Shown piece after piece: positions 1-8,804 of a stretch of 64,000 nucleotides of DNA. Source of the DNA: Streptomyces xylophagus (GTDB lineage Bacteria; Actinomycetota; Actinomycetes; Streptomycetales; Streptomycetaceae); assembly GCF_000716435.1 (NCBI RefSeq), contig NZ_JNWO01000005.1, positions 1 to 64,000 on the forward strand, written 5' to 3'. The notes under the pieces were generated by a model. The model was not told where the DNA came from. It saw only the letters and a program-made list of their open reading frames with translations, and ran no database searches. A program made the translations under genes and the position numbers. Position 1 is the first letter of the stretch; each line of letters opens with the position of its first letter.

Positions 1-100
1 AGGGAAACGCCCGGTTACATTCCGAACCCGGAAGCTAAGCCTTACAGCGCCGATGGTACTGCAGGGGGGACCCTGTGGGAGAGTAGGACGCCGCCGAACT
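1..100 (+). rRNA. 5S ribosomal RNA, 3' part (5' end outside window)
   Basis: The first 100 bases match the body of an actinobacterial 5S rRNA: the segment around bases 20-40 (CATTCCGAACCCGGAAGCTA) is the conserved loop B/helix III region, and the 3' end around GGACGCCGCCGAAC closes helix I. About 20 bases of the 5' end are missing because the window starts inside the gene. A strong terminator follows directly, so this is the last gene of an rRNA operon. The 3' end is placed by analogy with other Streptomyces 5S genes and may be off by a few bases. Confidence 0.93.
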
Positions 101-108
101 CCTTTTAG

Positions 109-152
109 AGCTCTGGCTCTTGGGCATGCAGCCCAAGAGCCAGAGCTTTTTT
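109..152 (+). terminator. Intrinsic terminator of the rRNA operon
   Basis: A perfect 17-bp stem (109-125 pairing with 131-147) with a 5-base ATGCA loop is followed by a T run (147-152). It sits 9 bases after the 5S gene. A U-tract terminator of this quality is unusual in such G+C-rich DNA and is typical of rrn operons. Confidence 0.95.
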
Positions 153-209
153 GCGTTGGGGTAAGGTCAGGGGGCATCGTCGGCACGTATTCCCACAGGA
201 GGCCCCCGG

Positions 210-818
210 GTGGAGGTCCAGGAGACCCGCGTCCAGACAGACCGGGTGCTCACCATCCCGAACATCCTCAGCATGGCGCGCCTCGTCGGCGTACCCATCT
301 TCCTGTGGTTGATCCTCAGGCCCGAGTTCGGAGGCCCCAAGAGCGACGGCTGGGCGCTCCTGGTGCTGATGCTGAGCGGGATCAGCGACTACCTGGACGG
401 TAAGCTCGCGCGGCGCTGGAACCAGATCAGCAGCCTCGGCCGGCTTCTTGATCCCGCCGCGGACCGGCTCTACATTCTCTCGACTCTCGTTGGACTCACC
501 TGGCGCGAGATTCTGCCAATCTGGTTGACCGCCGCGCTGCTGGCGCGTGAGCTGGTCCTGTTGGTGGTCGTAGGCATCCTCAGGCGTCACGGCTATCCGC
601 CGCTGCAGGTGAACTTCCTGGGCAAGGCGGCTACGTTCAACCTGATGTACGCGTTCCCGTTGCTGCTGCTCAGTGACGGAAGTGGATGGCTCCCGTCACT
701 CGCGGCTATTTTCGGATGGGCGTTCGCAGGATGGGGTACAACGCTCTACTGGTGGGCAGGAGTCCTCTACCTGGTACAAGTCCGCCGCCTACTGCGTGCG
801 GACGCCATGGCCGACTGA
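210..818 (+). CDS. CDP-alcohol phosphatidyltransferase family membrane protein
   Basis: This 202-residue protein transfers a phosphatidyl group from CDP-diacylglycerol to an alcohol acceptor in the membrane. The complete CDP-alcohol signature D-x2-D-G-x2-A-R-x8-G-x3-D-x3-D is present with D60, D63, G64, A67, R68, G77, D81 and D85, so it should be active. Several hydrophobic segments flank the motif. The GTG start at 210 follows an AGGAGG (197-202). In other Actinobacteria a homologue (Rv1822, called pgsA2) heads the same DUF881/sbp/garA block, so the position is conserved. The acceptor (glycerol-3-phosphate, inositol phosphate or another) cannot be read from the sequence. It is the first gene after the rRNA operon and is 114 bp from the next gene. 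Confidence 0.9.
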   Translation: MEVQETRVQTDRVLTIPNILSMARLVGVPIFLWLILRPEFGGPKSDGWALLVLMLSGISDYLDGKLARRWNQISSLGRLLDPAADRLYILSTLVGLTWREILPIWLTAALLARELVLLVVVGILRRHGYPPLQVNFLGKAATFNLMYAFPLLLLSDGSGWLPSLAAIFGWAFAGWGTTLYWWAGVLYLVQVRRLLRADAMAD

Positions 819-932
819 CCTTGCCGATTGGGCGGTAACAGTCGCTCGATGGCCCGCTGAGCAAAAGTGCGGGACAATCTGGACTGGTGAAGTCGGCTAG
901 ACCGTCGTCTCTCAGAGGAGGACGCTTCCGAC

Positions 933-3428
933 ATGAAGGCCGTCGTGATGGCCGGAGGCGAAGGCACACGCCTTCGCCCCATGACCTCAAGCATGCCCAA
1001 GCCACTGTTGCCCGTGGTCAATCGACCGATCATGGAGCACGTGCTCAGGCTGCTCAAAAGGCATGGGCTCAATGAGACCGTAGTCACCGTGCAGTTCCTG
1101 GCCTCGCTGGTCAAGAACTACTTCGGTGACGGCGAAGAGCTCGGCATGGAGCTCTCGTATGCCAATGAGGAGAAGCCACTCGGTACCGCCGGAAGCGTCA
1201 AGAACGCCGAAGAGGCGTTGAAGGACGATGCCTTCCTCGTCATCTCCGGTGATGCCCTGACCGACTTCGACCTCACCGAACTGATCAGTTTCCACAAGGA
1301 AAAGGGCGCGCTGGTCACCGTCTGTCTGACCCGTGTGCCCAATCCGCTGGAATTCGGCATCACCATCGTCGACGAAGAGGGAAAGGTCGAGCGGTTCCTC
1401 GAGAAACCGACCTGGGGGCAGGTCTTCTCGGACACGGTGAACACGGGCATCTATGTGATGGAGCCCGAGGTCTTCGACTACGTCGAGGCCGATGTCCCCG
1501 TCGACTGGTCAGGCGATGTCTTCCCGCAGTTGATGAAGGAAGGCAAGCCGGTCTACGGCTTTATCGCCGAGGGCTACTGGGAGGACGTCGGCACTCACGA
1601 GAGCTATGTGAAGGCACAGGCCGATGTCCTGGAGGGCAAGGTCGACGTCGAGATCGACGGTTTCGAGCTGTCGCCGGGTGTGTGGGTGGCCGAGGGCGCA
1701 GAGGTGCACCCCGACGCGGTTCTCCGCGGGCCGCTGTACATCGGTGACTACGCCAAGGTCGAGGCCGGTGCCGAAATCCGTGAGCACACCGTCATCGGTT
1801 CGAACGTCGTCGTGAAGACCGGGGCATTTCTGCACAGGGCCGTGGTGCACGACAACGTGTACGTCGGCCAGCACAGCAATCTGCGTGGCTGTGTCGTCGG
1901 AAAGAACACCGACATCATGCGCGCCGCCCGGATCGAGGACGGCGCGGTCATCGGTGACGAGTGCCTGATCGGTGAAGAATCGATCGTGCAGGGCAATGTG
2001 CGGGTCTACCCGTTCAAGACGATCGAGGCTGGCGCCTTCGTCAACACGTCGGTCATCTGGGAGAACAGAGGCCAGGCGCACCTCTTCGGCGCGCGCGGTG
2101 TGTCCGGGATCCTGAACGTGGAGATCACGCCGGAGCTCGTCGTCCGTCTCGCCGGCGCCTACGCTACGACGCTCAAGAAGGGGTCCACGGTCACCACGGC
2201 CCGCGACCACTCCCGAGGCGCCCGTGCGCTCAAGCGGGCGGTCATCTCCGCCTTGCAGACCAGTGCGATCGACGTACGAGACCTGGAGAACGTACCGCTG
2301 CCCGTGGCCCGGCAGCAGACCGCGCGGGGCAGTGCCGGCGGGATCATGATCCGGACCACACCCGGGGTGCCGGACTCCGTCGACATCATGTTCTTCGACA
2401 GTCAGGGCGCTGATCTCTCGCAGGGGAGTCAGCGCAAGCTGGACCGGGTGTTCGCGCGGCAGGAGTACCGGCGTGCGTTCCCCGGCGAGATCGGGGACCT
2501 GCACTTCCCGGCCAGCGTCTTCGACTCGTACACCGGGTCGCTGCTGCGGAACGTCGACACGACCGGGATCGCCGACTCCGGCCTGAAGGTCGTGGTGGAC
2601 GCGTCGAACGGCAGCGCCGGGCTTGTATTGCCCAGCTTGCTCGGCAAGCTCGGTGTGGACTCGCTGACGATCAATCCCGGTCTCGACGAGTCCAGGCCGA
2701 CGGAGACCGCCGACACGCGGCGGTCGGGGCTGGTGCGGCTCGGTGAGATCGTGGCCTCCGCGCGGGCCGCGTTCGGGGTGCGGTTCGACCCGGTCGGTGA
2801 GCGGCTGTCGCTCGTCGACGAGAAGGGGCGGATCGTCGAGGACGACCGGGCTCTGCTCGTGATGCTCGACCTGGTGGCCGCGGAGCGGCGCAGCGGGCGG
2901 GTGGCGCTCCCGGTGACCACCACCAGGATCGCCGAGCAGGTGGCGGCCTATCACGGGACCCAGGTCGAGTGGACGACGACCTCGCCGGACGACCTGACCA
3001 GGGTCGGGCGCGACGAGACGACCATCTTCGGCGGGGACGGCAAGGCCGGGTTCATCATCCCGGAGTTCAGCAGCGTCTTCGACGGTGCCGCAGCCTTCGT
3101 ACGACTCATCGGGCTGGTGGCGCGGACACAACTCACGCTCAGCCAGATCGACGCCCGGATTCCGCGGGCGCACGTCCTGAAGCGGGACCTGGCTACTCCC
3201 TGGGCCGTCAAGGGACTTGTGATGCGCCGGGTCGTGGAAGCGGCCGGCGATCGCTTTGTCGACACGACGGACGGCGTCCGGGTCGTCGAGACCGACGGGC
3301 GCTGGGTGATGGTGCTGCCCGACCCCGCCGAGGCGGTCACGCATCTGTGGGCCGAAGGGCCCGACGACGCTTCCGCGCAGGCCCTGTTGGACGAGTGGTC
3401 GGCGGTCGTGGACAGCGCCGGACGGTAA
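933..3428 (+). CDS. Nucleotidyltransferase / left-handed beta-helix / degenerate phosphohexomutase fusion (mannose-1-phosphate guanylyltransferase-like)
   Basis: This 831-residue protein has three parts. Residues 1 to about 235 form a sugar-nucleotide pyrophosphorylase domain with an intact GGEGTRLRP loop (8-16) and the PKP element for NTP and sugar-phosphate binding. Residues 250-370 form hexapeptide (left-handed beta-helix) repeats. Residues 380-831 have a phosphomannomutase/phosphoglucomutase fold. The mutase part looks catalytically dead: I find no phosphoserine loop of the T-x-S-H-N type, the metal loop normally DPDxDR reads DPVGER (619-624), and the sugar-binding loop normally GEESGH reads GGDGKAG (700-706). 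GDP-mannose synthesis is plausible from the family, but the sugar and nucleotide are not proven. A GAGGAGGA sequence at 915-922 precedes the ATG. Confidence 0.85.
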   Translation: MKAVVMAGGEGTRLRPMTSSMPKPLLPVVNRPIMEHVLRLLKRHGLNETVVTVQFLASLVKNYFGDGEELGMELSYANEEKPLGTAGSVKNAEEALKDDAFLVISGDALTDFDLTELISFHKEKGALVTVCLTRVPNPLEFGITIVDEEGKVERFLEKPTWGQVFSDTVNTGIYVMEPEVFDYVEADVPVDWSGDVFPQLMKEGKPVYGFIAEGYWEDVGTHESYVKAQADVLEGKVDVEIDGFELSPGVWVAEGAEVHPDAVLRGPLYIGDYAKVEAGAEIREHTVIGSNVVVKTGAFLHRAVVHDNVYVGQHSNLRGCVVGKNTDIMRAARIEDGAVIGDECLIGEESIVQGNVRVYPFKTIEAGAFVNTSVIWENRGQAHLFGARGVSGILNVEITPELVVRLAGAYATTLKKGSTVTTARDHSRGARALKRAVISALQTSAIDVRDLENVPLPVARQQTARGSAGGIMIRTTPGVPDSVDIMFFDSQGADLSQGSQRKLDRVFARQEYRRAFPGEIGDLHFPASVFDSYTGSLLRNVDTTGIADSGLKVVVDASNGSAGLVLPSLLGKLGVDSLTINPGLDESRPTETADTRRSGLVRLGEIVASARAAFGVRFDPVGERLSLVDEKGRIVEDDRALLVMLDLVAAERRSGRVALPVTTTRIAEQVAAYHGTQVEWTTTSPDDLTRVGRDETTIFGGDGKAGFIIPEFSSVFDGAAAFVRLIGLVARTQLTLSQIDARIPRAHVLKRDLATPWAVKGLVMRRVVEAAGDRFVDTTDGVRVVETDGRWVMVLPDPAEAVTHLWAEGPDDASAQALLDEWSAVVDSAGR

Positions 3429-3535
3429 AACGCGGACCACGCGCGCGTGCCGGACATGCGTCCCCAAGGGGGCCTGTCCGGCACGCCGGTGGGGCCATTC
3501 GGAGGTACAGGCCACCACGTGCGACGATGTGCGGC

Positions 3536-4432
3536 ATGCCGCAGCAGCCCCCCGTTCGGAGCACACCCACGCGACCTTCGCGCCCGGACGCATCCATGTC
3601 GCTGCTCACCAACGTCATGGACCACAGCCTCGACGACGGTTACGCCGAGGCCGCCGAGCGGAAGAGGGCCGCGGGCGCGAGCGGTATGCCGAAAACGCTC
3701 CGGGCGAAGCTCGGTCTCGCCGCCGGCCTGGTGCTGGCGGCCCTCGTCGTGACCGTAGGTGCGGCACAAGCGCGCGTGGCGGCCCCCGTGGTGGCCAAGG
3801 AGCGCCAGGAGCTGATCGACCGTATCGACAAGGAGACCACGTCGGCGGACAAGCTGGAAGGCACCGTCGACAAGCTCCGGGACGACGTGAGCGCGCGGCA
3901 GCGGGCCGCTCTGAAGACGACCGGCGGCAGCGGACAGGCCGACCTGGTGAGCATGTTGTCCGGAGCCACAGCGGTGCACGGCCCCGGTGTGAAGCTCGTG
4001 GTCAACGACGCGAAGGAAGCCTCCTCCGGCGGGGGCGACAACCCGCGTGAGACAGCGGACTTCTCCGACACCGGACGGGTGCGCGACCGCGACATGCAGC
4101 GGGTCGTCAACGGACTGTGGGCGGCAGGCGCCGAGGCGATCTCCATCAACGGGCAGCGGCTGACGGCGCTGTCCGCGATCAGGGCCGCGGGTGACGCGAT
4201 ACTGGTCGACAACAGGCCGCTGGTGCCGCCCTACACGGTGCTCGCGGTGGGGGACGGCAAACGGCTGAGCACCAGGTTCCAGAACGGTGCCGACGGGCTC
4301 TATCTGCACGCCCTGGAAGACAACTACGGCATCAGGGCGACCATTTCCGCGGAGAGCGATCTCCGGCTGCCCGCCGCGCCGAGTGTGATCGTACGTACAG
4401 CACAGCCGAGAACTGAGAAGGGCACATCGTGA
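3536..4432 (+). CDS. DUF881 membrane-anchored protein (first copy)
   Basis: The 298-residue protein has a cytoplasmic N-terminus, one transmembrane segment near residues 60-80 (rich in L, A, V), a helical stretch with charged heptads, and a C-terminal DUF881 domain containing the family motif around AEAISINGQR. DUF881 proteins are of unknown function and occur in pairs around sbp near cell-division and phospholipid genes in Actinobacteria and Firmicutes. Start choice is uncertain: ATG at 3527, 3536 and 3596 are all in frame; a GGAGG at 3501-3505 is too far from any of them to decide. It overlaps sbp by four bases, so the three genes form one operon with the downstream DUF881 gene. Confidence 0.8.
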   Translation: MPQQPPVRSTPTRPSRPDASMSLLTNVMDHSLDDGYAEAAERKRAAGASGMPKTLRAKLGLAAGLVLAALVVTVGAAQARVAAPVVAKERQELIDRIDKETTSADKLEGTVDKLRDDVSARQRAALKTTGGSGQADLVSMLSGATAVHGPGVKLVVNDAKEASSGGGDNPRETADFSDTGRVRDRDMQRVVNGLWAAGAEAISINGQRLTALSAIRAAGDAILVDNRPLVPPYTVLAVGDGKRLSTRFQNGADGLYLHALEDNYGIRATISAESDLRLPAAPSVIVRTAQPRTEKGTS

Positions 4433-4761
4433 TCGCCGTACTGGGCCTCATCGTGGGAGTGGTGGCCGGAATCCTGGTCCGGCCTGAGGTGCCGGTGGTC
4501 GTCGAGCCGTATCTGCCGATCGCCGTCGTCGCGGCGCTCGACGCCGTCTTCGGGGGGCTGCGGGCCATGCTCGACGGCATCTTCGACGACAAGGTCTTCG
4601 TGGTGTCGTTCCTGTCGAACGTGGTCGTGGCCGCGCTGATCGTGTTCCTGGGCGACAAGTTGGGCGTCGGTGCCCAGCTGTCCACGGGTGTCGTGGTCGT
4701 TCTCGGCATCCGTATCTTCTCCAACGCCGCGGCCATTCGCCGGCACGTCTTCCGGGCGTGA
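4429..4761 (+). CDS. sbp: Small basic protein Sbp family (DUF1290)
   Basis: A 110-residue integral membrane protein with about three hydrophobic segments (near 1-20, 60-80 and 82-100) and a short basic C-terminal tail (AAIRRHVFRA). Size, topology and position between two DUF881 genes match the Sbp/DUF1290 family, named from the Bacillus subtilis gene near the ftsAZ region. Its role is unknown. The GTG start at 4429 overlaps the stop of the upstream gene (GTGA), which implies translational coupling. The next gene starts six bases after its stop. Confidence 0.82.
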   Translation: MIAVLGLIVGVVAGILVRPEVPVVVEPYLPIAVVAALDAVFGGLRAMLDGIFDDKVFVVSFLSNVVVAALIVFLGDKLGVGAQLSTGVVVVLGIRIFSNAAAIRRHVFRA

Positions 4762-4766
4762 CGTAG

Positions 4767-5603
4767 ATGAGCAACGAGGACGAGCAGCCGGAGAACAGGC
4801 TGCGCAGGGAACTGCCCGAAGAAGTGCCGGCGTCTGCTTCCTCGGAGGCGCCGAGTCCTGAGGAGAAATCCGGCCCCACCGTGACCGGTCGGCAGCGGCT
4901 GGTGCAGGGACTGTGGCCGCCCCGGGTCAGCCGGGCCCAACTCATCGTCGCCGTGCTGCTGTTCGGCCTCGGCTTCGGGTTGGCCGTGCAGGTCGCGTCG
5001 AACAGCAACAGCGACAGCGCGCTGCGTGGGGCCCGGCAGGAAGATCTTGTACGCATTCTCGATGAACTGGACGACCGTACTCAGCGTCTTGAGGACGAGA
5101 AGCAGGGTCTGCAGAAACAGCGCGACGAGCTGGAGAACAGCTCCGACCAGGCCGAGGAGGCCCGCAAGCAGACAGCCGAGAAGGAGAAGCAACTCGGCAT
5201 TCTGGCGGGCACCGTGGCCGCGCAGGGACCCGGCATCACGATGACCATCGACGACACGAAGGGAACGGTCGAGGCGGACATGCTGCTCGACGCGGTCCAG
5301 GAGTTGCGCGCGGCCGGCGCGGAGGCGATCCAGGTGAACGGTGTACGGGTCGTCGCCGGCACGTATCTGACCGATTCGGGCAAGAGCGTGAGTGTCGACG
5401 GGAACAAGATCAACGCGCCCTATCGTTTCAAGGTCATCGGCAAGCCGCAGGATCTCGAACCGGCGCTCAACATCCCTGGAGGCGTGGTGCAGACTCTCGA
5501 GAAGGAGCAGGCCACCGTTACCGTCGGGCGGTCGGCCAAGATCGTCGTGGATGCCTTGCGGGCGGCGAAGCAGCCTGACTACGCTCGGTCGTCCTCCCGG
5601 TGA
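4767..5603 (+). CDS. DUF881 membrane-anchored coiled-coil protein (second copy)
   Basis: This 278-residue protein has an acidic N-terminal 50 residues, a transmembrane segment near 55-75, a long charged heptad-like coiled coil (about 85-145, rich in E, Q, K, R) and a DUF881 domain with the AEAIQVNGVR motif near residue 188. It is a paralogue of the first DUF881 protein, and the two probably form a membrane complex with Sbp (inference from invariant gene order). It is the last gene of the sbp operon. After it there is a 190-bp gap before the FHA gene, where mycobacteria carry gcvH. Confidence 0.82.
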   Translation: MSNEDEQPENRLRRELPEEVPASASSEAPSPEEKSGPTVTGRQRLVQGLWPPRVSRAQLIVAVLLFGLGFGLAVQVASNSNSDSALRGARQEDLVRILDELDDRTQRLEDEKQGLQKQRDELENSSDQAEEARKQTAEKEKQLGILAGTVAAQGPGITMTIDDTKGTVEADMLLDAVQELRAAGAEAIQVNGVRVVAGTYLTDSGKSVSVDGNKINAPYRFKVIGKPQDLEPALNIPGGVVQTLEKEQATVTVGRSAKIVVDALRAAKQPDYARSSSR

Positions 5604-5793
5604 ACCGGGGGTGCATGGGGACCGTCCGGCGAGGGCATGAGGTTGCGGGGGGTCGACGCACCGATTGGGTGGTGCGTGGTGGAAACTGTCTGGTGGATAC
5701 GGACGTTGTGAGGATGTCCGGGTCAACCGGTGTGTTCAATCAGGGTTCGTCCTGCCCCACGGGCGGGTCTGTTTCGGTCAAGGGGAATCGCCC

Positions 5794-6546
5794 GTGAAGT
5801 TGTTTGCGAAGTTGTTCGGCAAGAGTGCGAAAGAGGGCAGCGACAGTCAGACCGCCCGCCATCGCGCCCAACCGGACGCAGAAGGCCAGCGCCCGCTGTT
5901 CCGCGATCAGGTCGGTGGCCAGGGCGCGCCGTCGGTTGACCCTGCGCAGTCCGGCGACATAGGTTTCGGGCAACCGTCAACCTCAAGTACGGGTGGAGGG
6001 TTTTCCCCTATGTCGGCCCTGGTGTGTACGAGGTGCGGTAACCGCAACGCGGAGAACAGCCGCTTCTGTTCCAACTGTGGTGCGCCGCTGCGGCCCGGCG
6101 CGACCCCGGAGCGTCCGTCCGAGACGACCTCCACCATCTCCATCTCCGGTCTCGAGGCCTACGACGCCGAGGTCACCGGCCAGACGCAGATGCCCACGCT
6201 CTCCCCGGAGGCACAGGCCGCCGTGGACGCCCTGCCGTTGGGCTCGGCACTCCTGGTGGTGCGCCGCGGGCCGAACTCGGGCAGCCGCTTCCTGCTGGAC
6301 GGCGAGCTGACCACGGCCGGCCGTCATCCGCAGAGCGACATCTTCCTGGACGACGTGACGGTCTCGCGCCGGCATGTGGAGTTCCGGCGCGCCCCTGACG
6401 GTTCGTTCACGGTCGCCGACGTCGGCAGCCTGAACGGCACGTACGTCAACCGCGAACGCATCGACTCGGTCCCTCTGGCGAACGGTGACGAGGTGCAGAT
6501 CGGCAAGTACCGGCTGGTGTTCTACGCGAGCCAGCGGGGTTACTGA
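5794..6546 (+). CDS. garA: GarA/OdhI-like FHA-domain protein with N-terminal zinc ribbon
   Basis: This 250-residue protein has a four-cysteine zinc ribbon (C78, C81, C92, C95), then an ETTS motif (110-113) and a C-terminal FHA domain (about 150-245) with the diagnostic GRHPQSD, SRRH and SLNGT elements. In mycobacterial GarA and corynebacterial OdhI the threonines of an ETTS-type motif are phosphorylated by Ser/Thr kinases; phosphorylation makes the FHA domain fold back on its own tail and stops it inhibiting 2-oxoglutarate dehydrogenase. The motif and gene context (followed by ftsR, DUF151, merR) support the same role here. The first 75 residues and zinc ribbon are additions compared with the short mycobacterial protein. 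GTG start at 5794 has AAGGGGA (5780-5786) upstream. Confidence 0.88.
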   Translation: MKLFAKLFGKSAKEGSDSQTARHRAQPDAEGQRPLFRDQVGGQGAPSVDPAQSGDIGFGQPSTSSTGGGFSPMSALVCTRCGNRNAENSRFCSNCGAPLRPGATPERPSETTSTISISGLEAYDAEVTGQTQMPTLSPEAQAAVDALPLGSALLVVRRGPNSGSRFLLDGELTTAGRHPQSDIFLDDVTVSRRHVEFRRAPDGSFTVADVGSLNGTYVNRERIDSVPLANGDEVQIGKYRLVFYASQRGY

Positions 6547-6589
6547 CCCTCCCTCGGACTGGGTCCGGGGGGATTCCCCAGGAAGGTCC

Positions 6590-7327
6590 ATGCTTCAAAC
6601 ACCGAGCGGCGGTGCCGGGCACGGTACCGCCGCCGCGGACACTGGGCTGATGAGCATCGGCACGGTGCTGACCGTGCTGCGCGACGAGTTCCCCGAAGTC
6701 ACCATCTCCAAGATTCGTTTCCTGGAGTCGGAGGGCCTCATCGAGCCGCAGCGGACCCCTTCCGGGTACCGCAAGTTCAGCCCCGCCGACGTCGAGCGCC
6801 TCGGCCATGTCCTGAGGATGCAGCGGGACCACTATCTGCCGCTCAAGGTGATCCGCGAGCACCTCGACGCCATGGAGCGCGGGGAGGCCGCCCCGCTGCC
6901 CACCGTGGGGCGTCAGCGGGACGGTGAGATCGTTCTGGAGCCCGTGGAGGGGCCCACGGTGGCCCGGATCGGGCGGGCCGAGCTGCTGGCCGCCGTGGGC
7001 ATCGGTGAGCAGGAGCTCGACGAGTGGGAGTCGTACGGACTCATCGCTCCGCTGCCGGACGGGGTTTACGACGTCGAGGCCGTCACCGTGGCGGGACTTG
7101 TCCTCGAATTGGGGCGGTTCGGGATCGAACCGCGGCATCTGCGGGTGATGAAGGCGGCCGCCGACCGTGAGGCCGGGCTCGTCGACCAGGTGGTGGCCCC
7201 GCTCAAGCGCCACCGCAATCCGCAGACCAGGGCCCACGCGGAGGCCCGTACGAAGGAGCTGGCGGGGCTCACGGTGAAGCTGCACGCCGCGTTGGTGCAG
7301 ACCGCGCTCGGTACGCGTCTGCCCTGA
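6590..7327 (+). CDS. ftsR: MerR-family regulator, FtsR-like
   Basis: The 245-residue protein carries a MerR winged HTH (about residues 20-90, with FLESEGLIEPQRTPSGYRKF marking the recognition helix and wing) and a long C-terminal domain without metal-binding cysteines. Its position directly after garA and before DUF151 matches Rv1828 and Corynebacterium FtsR, an activator of ftsZ. The ATG at 6590 has GGAAGG only three bases upstream; a second in-frame ATG at 6650, just before the HTH, is an alternative start. Control of cell-division genes is inferred from the orthologue. Confidence 0.82.
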   Translation: MLQTPSGGAGHGTAAADTGLMSIGTVLTVLRDEFPEVTISKIRFLESEGLIEPQRTPSGYRKFSPADVERLGHVLRMQRDHYLPLKVIREHLDAMERGEAAPLPTVGRQRDGEIVLEPVEGPTVARIGRAELLAAVGIGEQELDEWESYGLIAPLPDGVYDVEAVTVAGLVLELGRFGIEPRHLRVMKAAADREAGLVDQVVAPLKRHRNPQTRAHAEARTKELAGLTVKLHAALVQTALGTRLP

Positions 7328-7400
7328 GCCGGGCGGGTTCGCGGCTGCCTGATCGGTCACCCGTTCTCGGCCCGACTACCCAAACGTCCCGGGCACGGCC

Positions 7401-7413
7401 TAGGGTTGCTGTG
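7401..7413 (+). promoter_or_regulatory. Predicted leaderless promoter of the DUF151 gene
   Basis: A TAGGGT -10 box (7401-7406) lies six bases before the GTG at 7413, and no Shine-Dalgarno sequence is present. This geometry is typical of actinobacterial leaderless mRNAs, where transcription starts at the first base of the start codon. No convincing -35 box is visible. Confidence 0.5.
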
Positions 7414-7886
7414 TGAACGAGCTCGATGTCGTAGGTGTCCGGGTCGAAATGCCCTCCAACCAACCGATCGTGCTCCTGCGTGAAGTGGGAGGCGACCGCT
7501 ACCTCCCCATCTGGATCGGGCCCGGGGAGGCGACGGCGATCGCCTTCGCGCAGCAGGGCATGGCCCCCGCACGACCGCTGACCCACGACCTGTTCAAGGA
7601 CGTGCTGGAGGCCGTCGGCCAGGAGCTGACCGAAGTGCGCATCACGGATCTGCGGGAGGGCGTCTTCTACGCGGAGCTGGTGTTCGCCAGCGGCGTCGAG
7701 GTGAGCGCCCGCCCGTCCGACGCCATAGCGCTGGCTCTGCGCACCGGGACGCCGATCTACGGCAGTGACGGCGTGCTCGACGACGCCGGCATCGCGATCC
7801 CGGACGAGCAGGAGGACGAGGTGGAGAAGTTCCGTGAGTTCCTCGACCAGATCTCACCCGAGGACTTCGGCACCAACAGCCAGTGA
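7413..7886 (+). CDS. DUF151 bifunctional nuclease-family protein
   Basis: A 157-residue protein with the DUF151 core: the N-terminal strand VVGVRVEMPS, the IWIGPGEATAIA loop and the ARPSDAIALALR helix near residues 95-107. Family members in plants and Thermotoga have reported nuclease activity, but the cellular role in Actinobacteria is not known. It is the counterpart of Rv1829 and sits between two merR genes as in mycobacteria. It appears to be transcribed from its own leaderless promoter. The acidic C-terminal 30 residues are typical of actinobacterial members. Confidence 0.85.
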   Translation: MNELDVVGVRVEMPSNQPIVLLREVGGDRYLPIWIGPGEATAIAFAQQGMAPARPLTHDLFKDVLEAVGQELTEVRITDLREGVFYAELVFASGVEVSARPSDAIALALRTGTPIYGSDGVLDDAGIAIPDEQEDEVEKFREFLDQISPEDFGTNSQ

Positions 7887-8043
7887 GACCGACGCTCGGC
7901 GAAGAAATGCTGGCATTTGCCACCGGCGAGTGAGAGCGTCCTGCGGCTTCCCGCGAGCGCATTCGGCTAGCCTTTCCCCGCGGTGGGGTGCGGGAAACCA
8001 CTCCTAGGGTGATTATCACTCGGCGTGCCGAGTGTGGCGATCG

Positions 8044-8072
8044 TTGACGCACCCCTGGTGACTGCCTACCGT
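8044..8072 (+). promoter_or_regulatory. Sigma-HrdB-type promoter of the second merR gene
   Basis: TTGACG (8044-8049) and TACCGT (8067-8072) are separated by 17 bp, a near-consensus vegetative promoter. The predicted transcription start is about 23 bases upstream of the GTG start at 8103. Confidence 0.6.
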
Positions 8073-8102
8073 CGAGAAGGCAGGTCAAGGACGGAGGTCG
8101 GC

Positions 8103-8747
8103 GTGAGAAGCAGCGGCGACGGTACGGCTGGGGGTGCCCCGGAACGCAGTTTCGGGGACAGTGGCCCGTACCCGCTTCATGGCAGTGCGGCCGATCACGC
8201 TACGCATCGACCCACTGCCGTGCCGAGCAGCGGAGGGGCGACGTCCATGGCGTCCGAGCAGATCGGCTACCGGGGCCCGACGGCCTGTGCGGCGGCCGGC
8301 ATCACCTATCGGCAACTGGACTACTGGGCACGCACCGGGCTCGTGGAGCCCAGCGTGCGGCCCGCACACGGGTCGGGGACTCAGCGGCTCTACAGCTTCC
8401 GGGACGTCGTCGTCCTGAAGATCGTCAAGCGGTTCCTCGACACGGGCGTGTCGCTGCAGAACATCCGCAGCGCCGTCCTGCACCTGCGGGAGTGCGACTT
8501 CCGCGACCTGGAGCGCATGACGCTGATGAGCGACGGCGCCACGGTCTACGAGTGCACTTCGCCGGACGAGGTCCACGCGCTGCTCCAGGGCGGCCAGGGT
8601 GTCTTCGGGATCGCTGTGGGTGTCGTGTGGCGGGACGTCGAGAGCGCCCTGTCGCAGCTGCACGGGGAGCGCATCGACACCGGCGAGACGCTGGTCGGGT
8701 CCAACCCCGCAGACGAGCTGGCCAGGCGGCGCAACCGGGCCGTCTGA
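8103..8747 (+). CDS. MerR-family regulator (Rv1830-like)
   Basis: The 214-residue protein has a low-complexity leader of about 50 residues, then a MerR HTH (RGPTACAAAGITYRQLDYWA region, about 57-125) and a C-terminal domain with no metal-binding cysteine cluster. It is the counterpart of Rv1830, a MerR regulator linked to cell division in mycobacteria. The GTG start at 8103 is chosen because GGAGG lies at 8093-8097 with five-base spacing; translation could be read open from 8025 but that lies upstream of the predicted transcription start. Confidence 0.82.
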   Translation: MRSSGDGTAGGAPERSFGDSGPYPLHGSAADHATHRPTAVPSSGGATSMASEQIGYRGPTACAAAGITYRQLDYWARTGLVEPSVRPAHGSGTQRLYSFRDVVVLKIVKRFLDTGVSLQNIRSAVLHLRECDFRDLERMTLMSDGATVYECTSPDEVHALLQGGQGVFGIAVGVVWRDVESALSQLHGERIDTGETLVGSNPADELARRRNRAV

Positions 8748-8804
8748 GGGCCCGGCGGGAGCCGTAGCGGGGCATTGTCAGTGGCGTAGGGCAGCATCGG
8801 AGAT

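Noticed and set aside
1509..3593. Long minus-strand frame opposite the nucleotidyltransferase fusion
   Set aside because: No recognisable protein, and the plus-strand gene is well supported.
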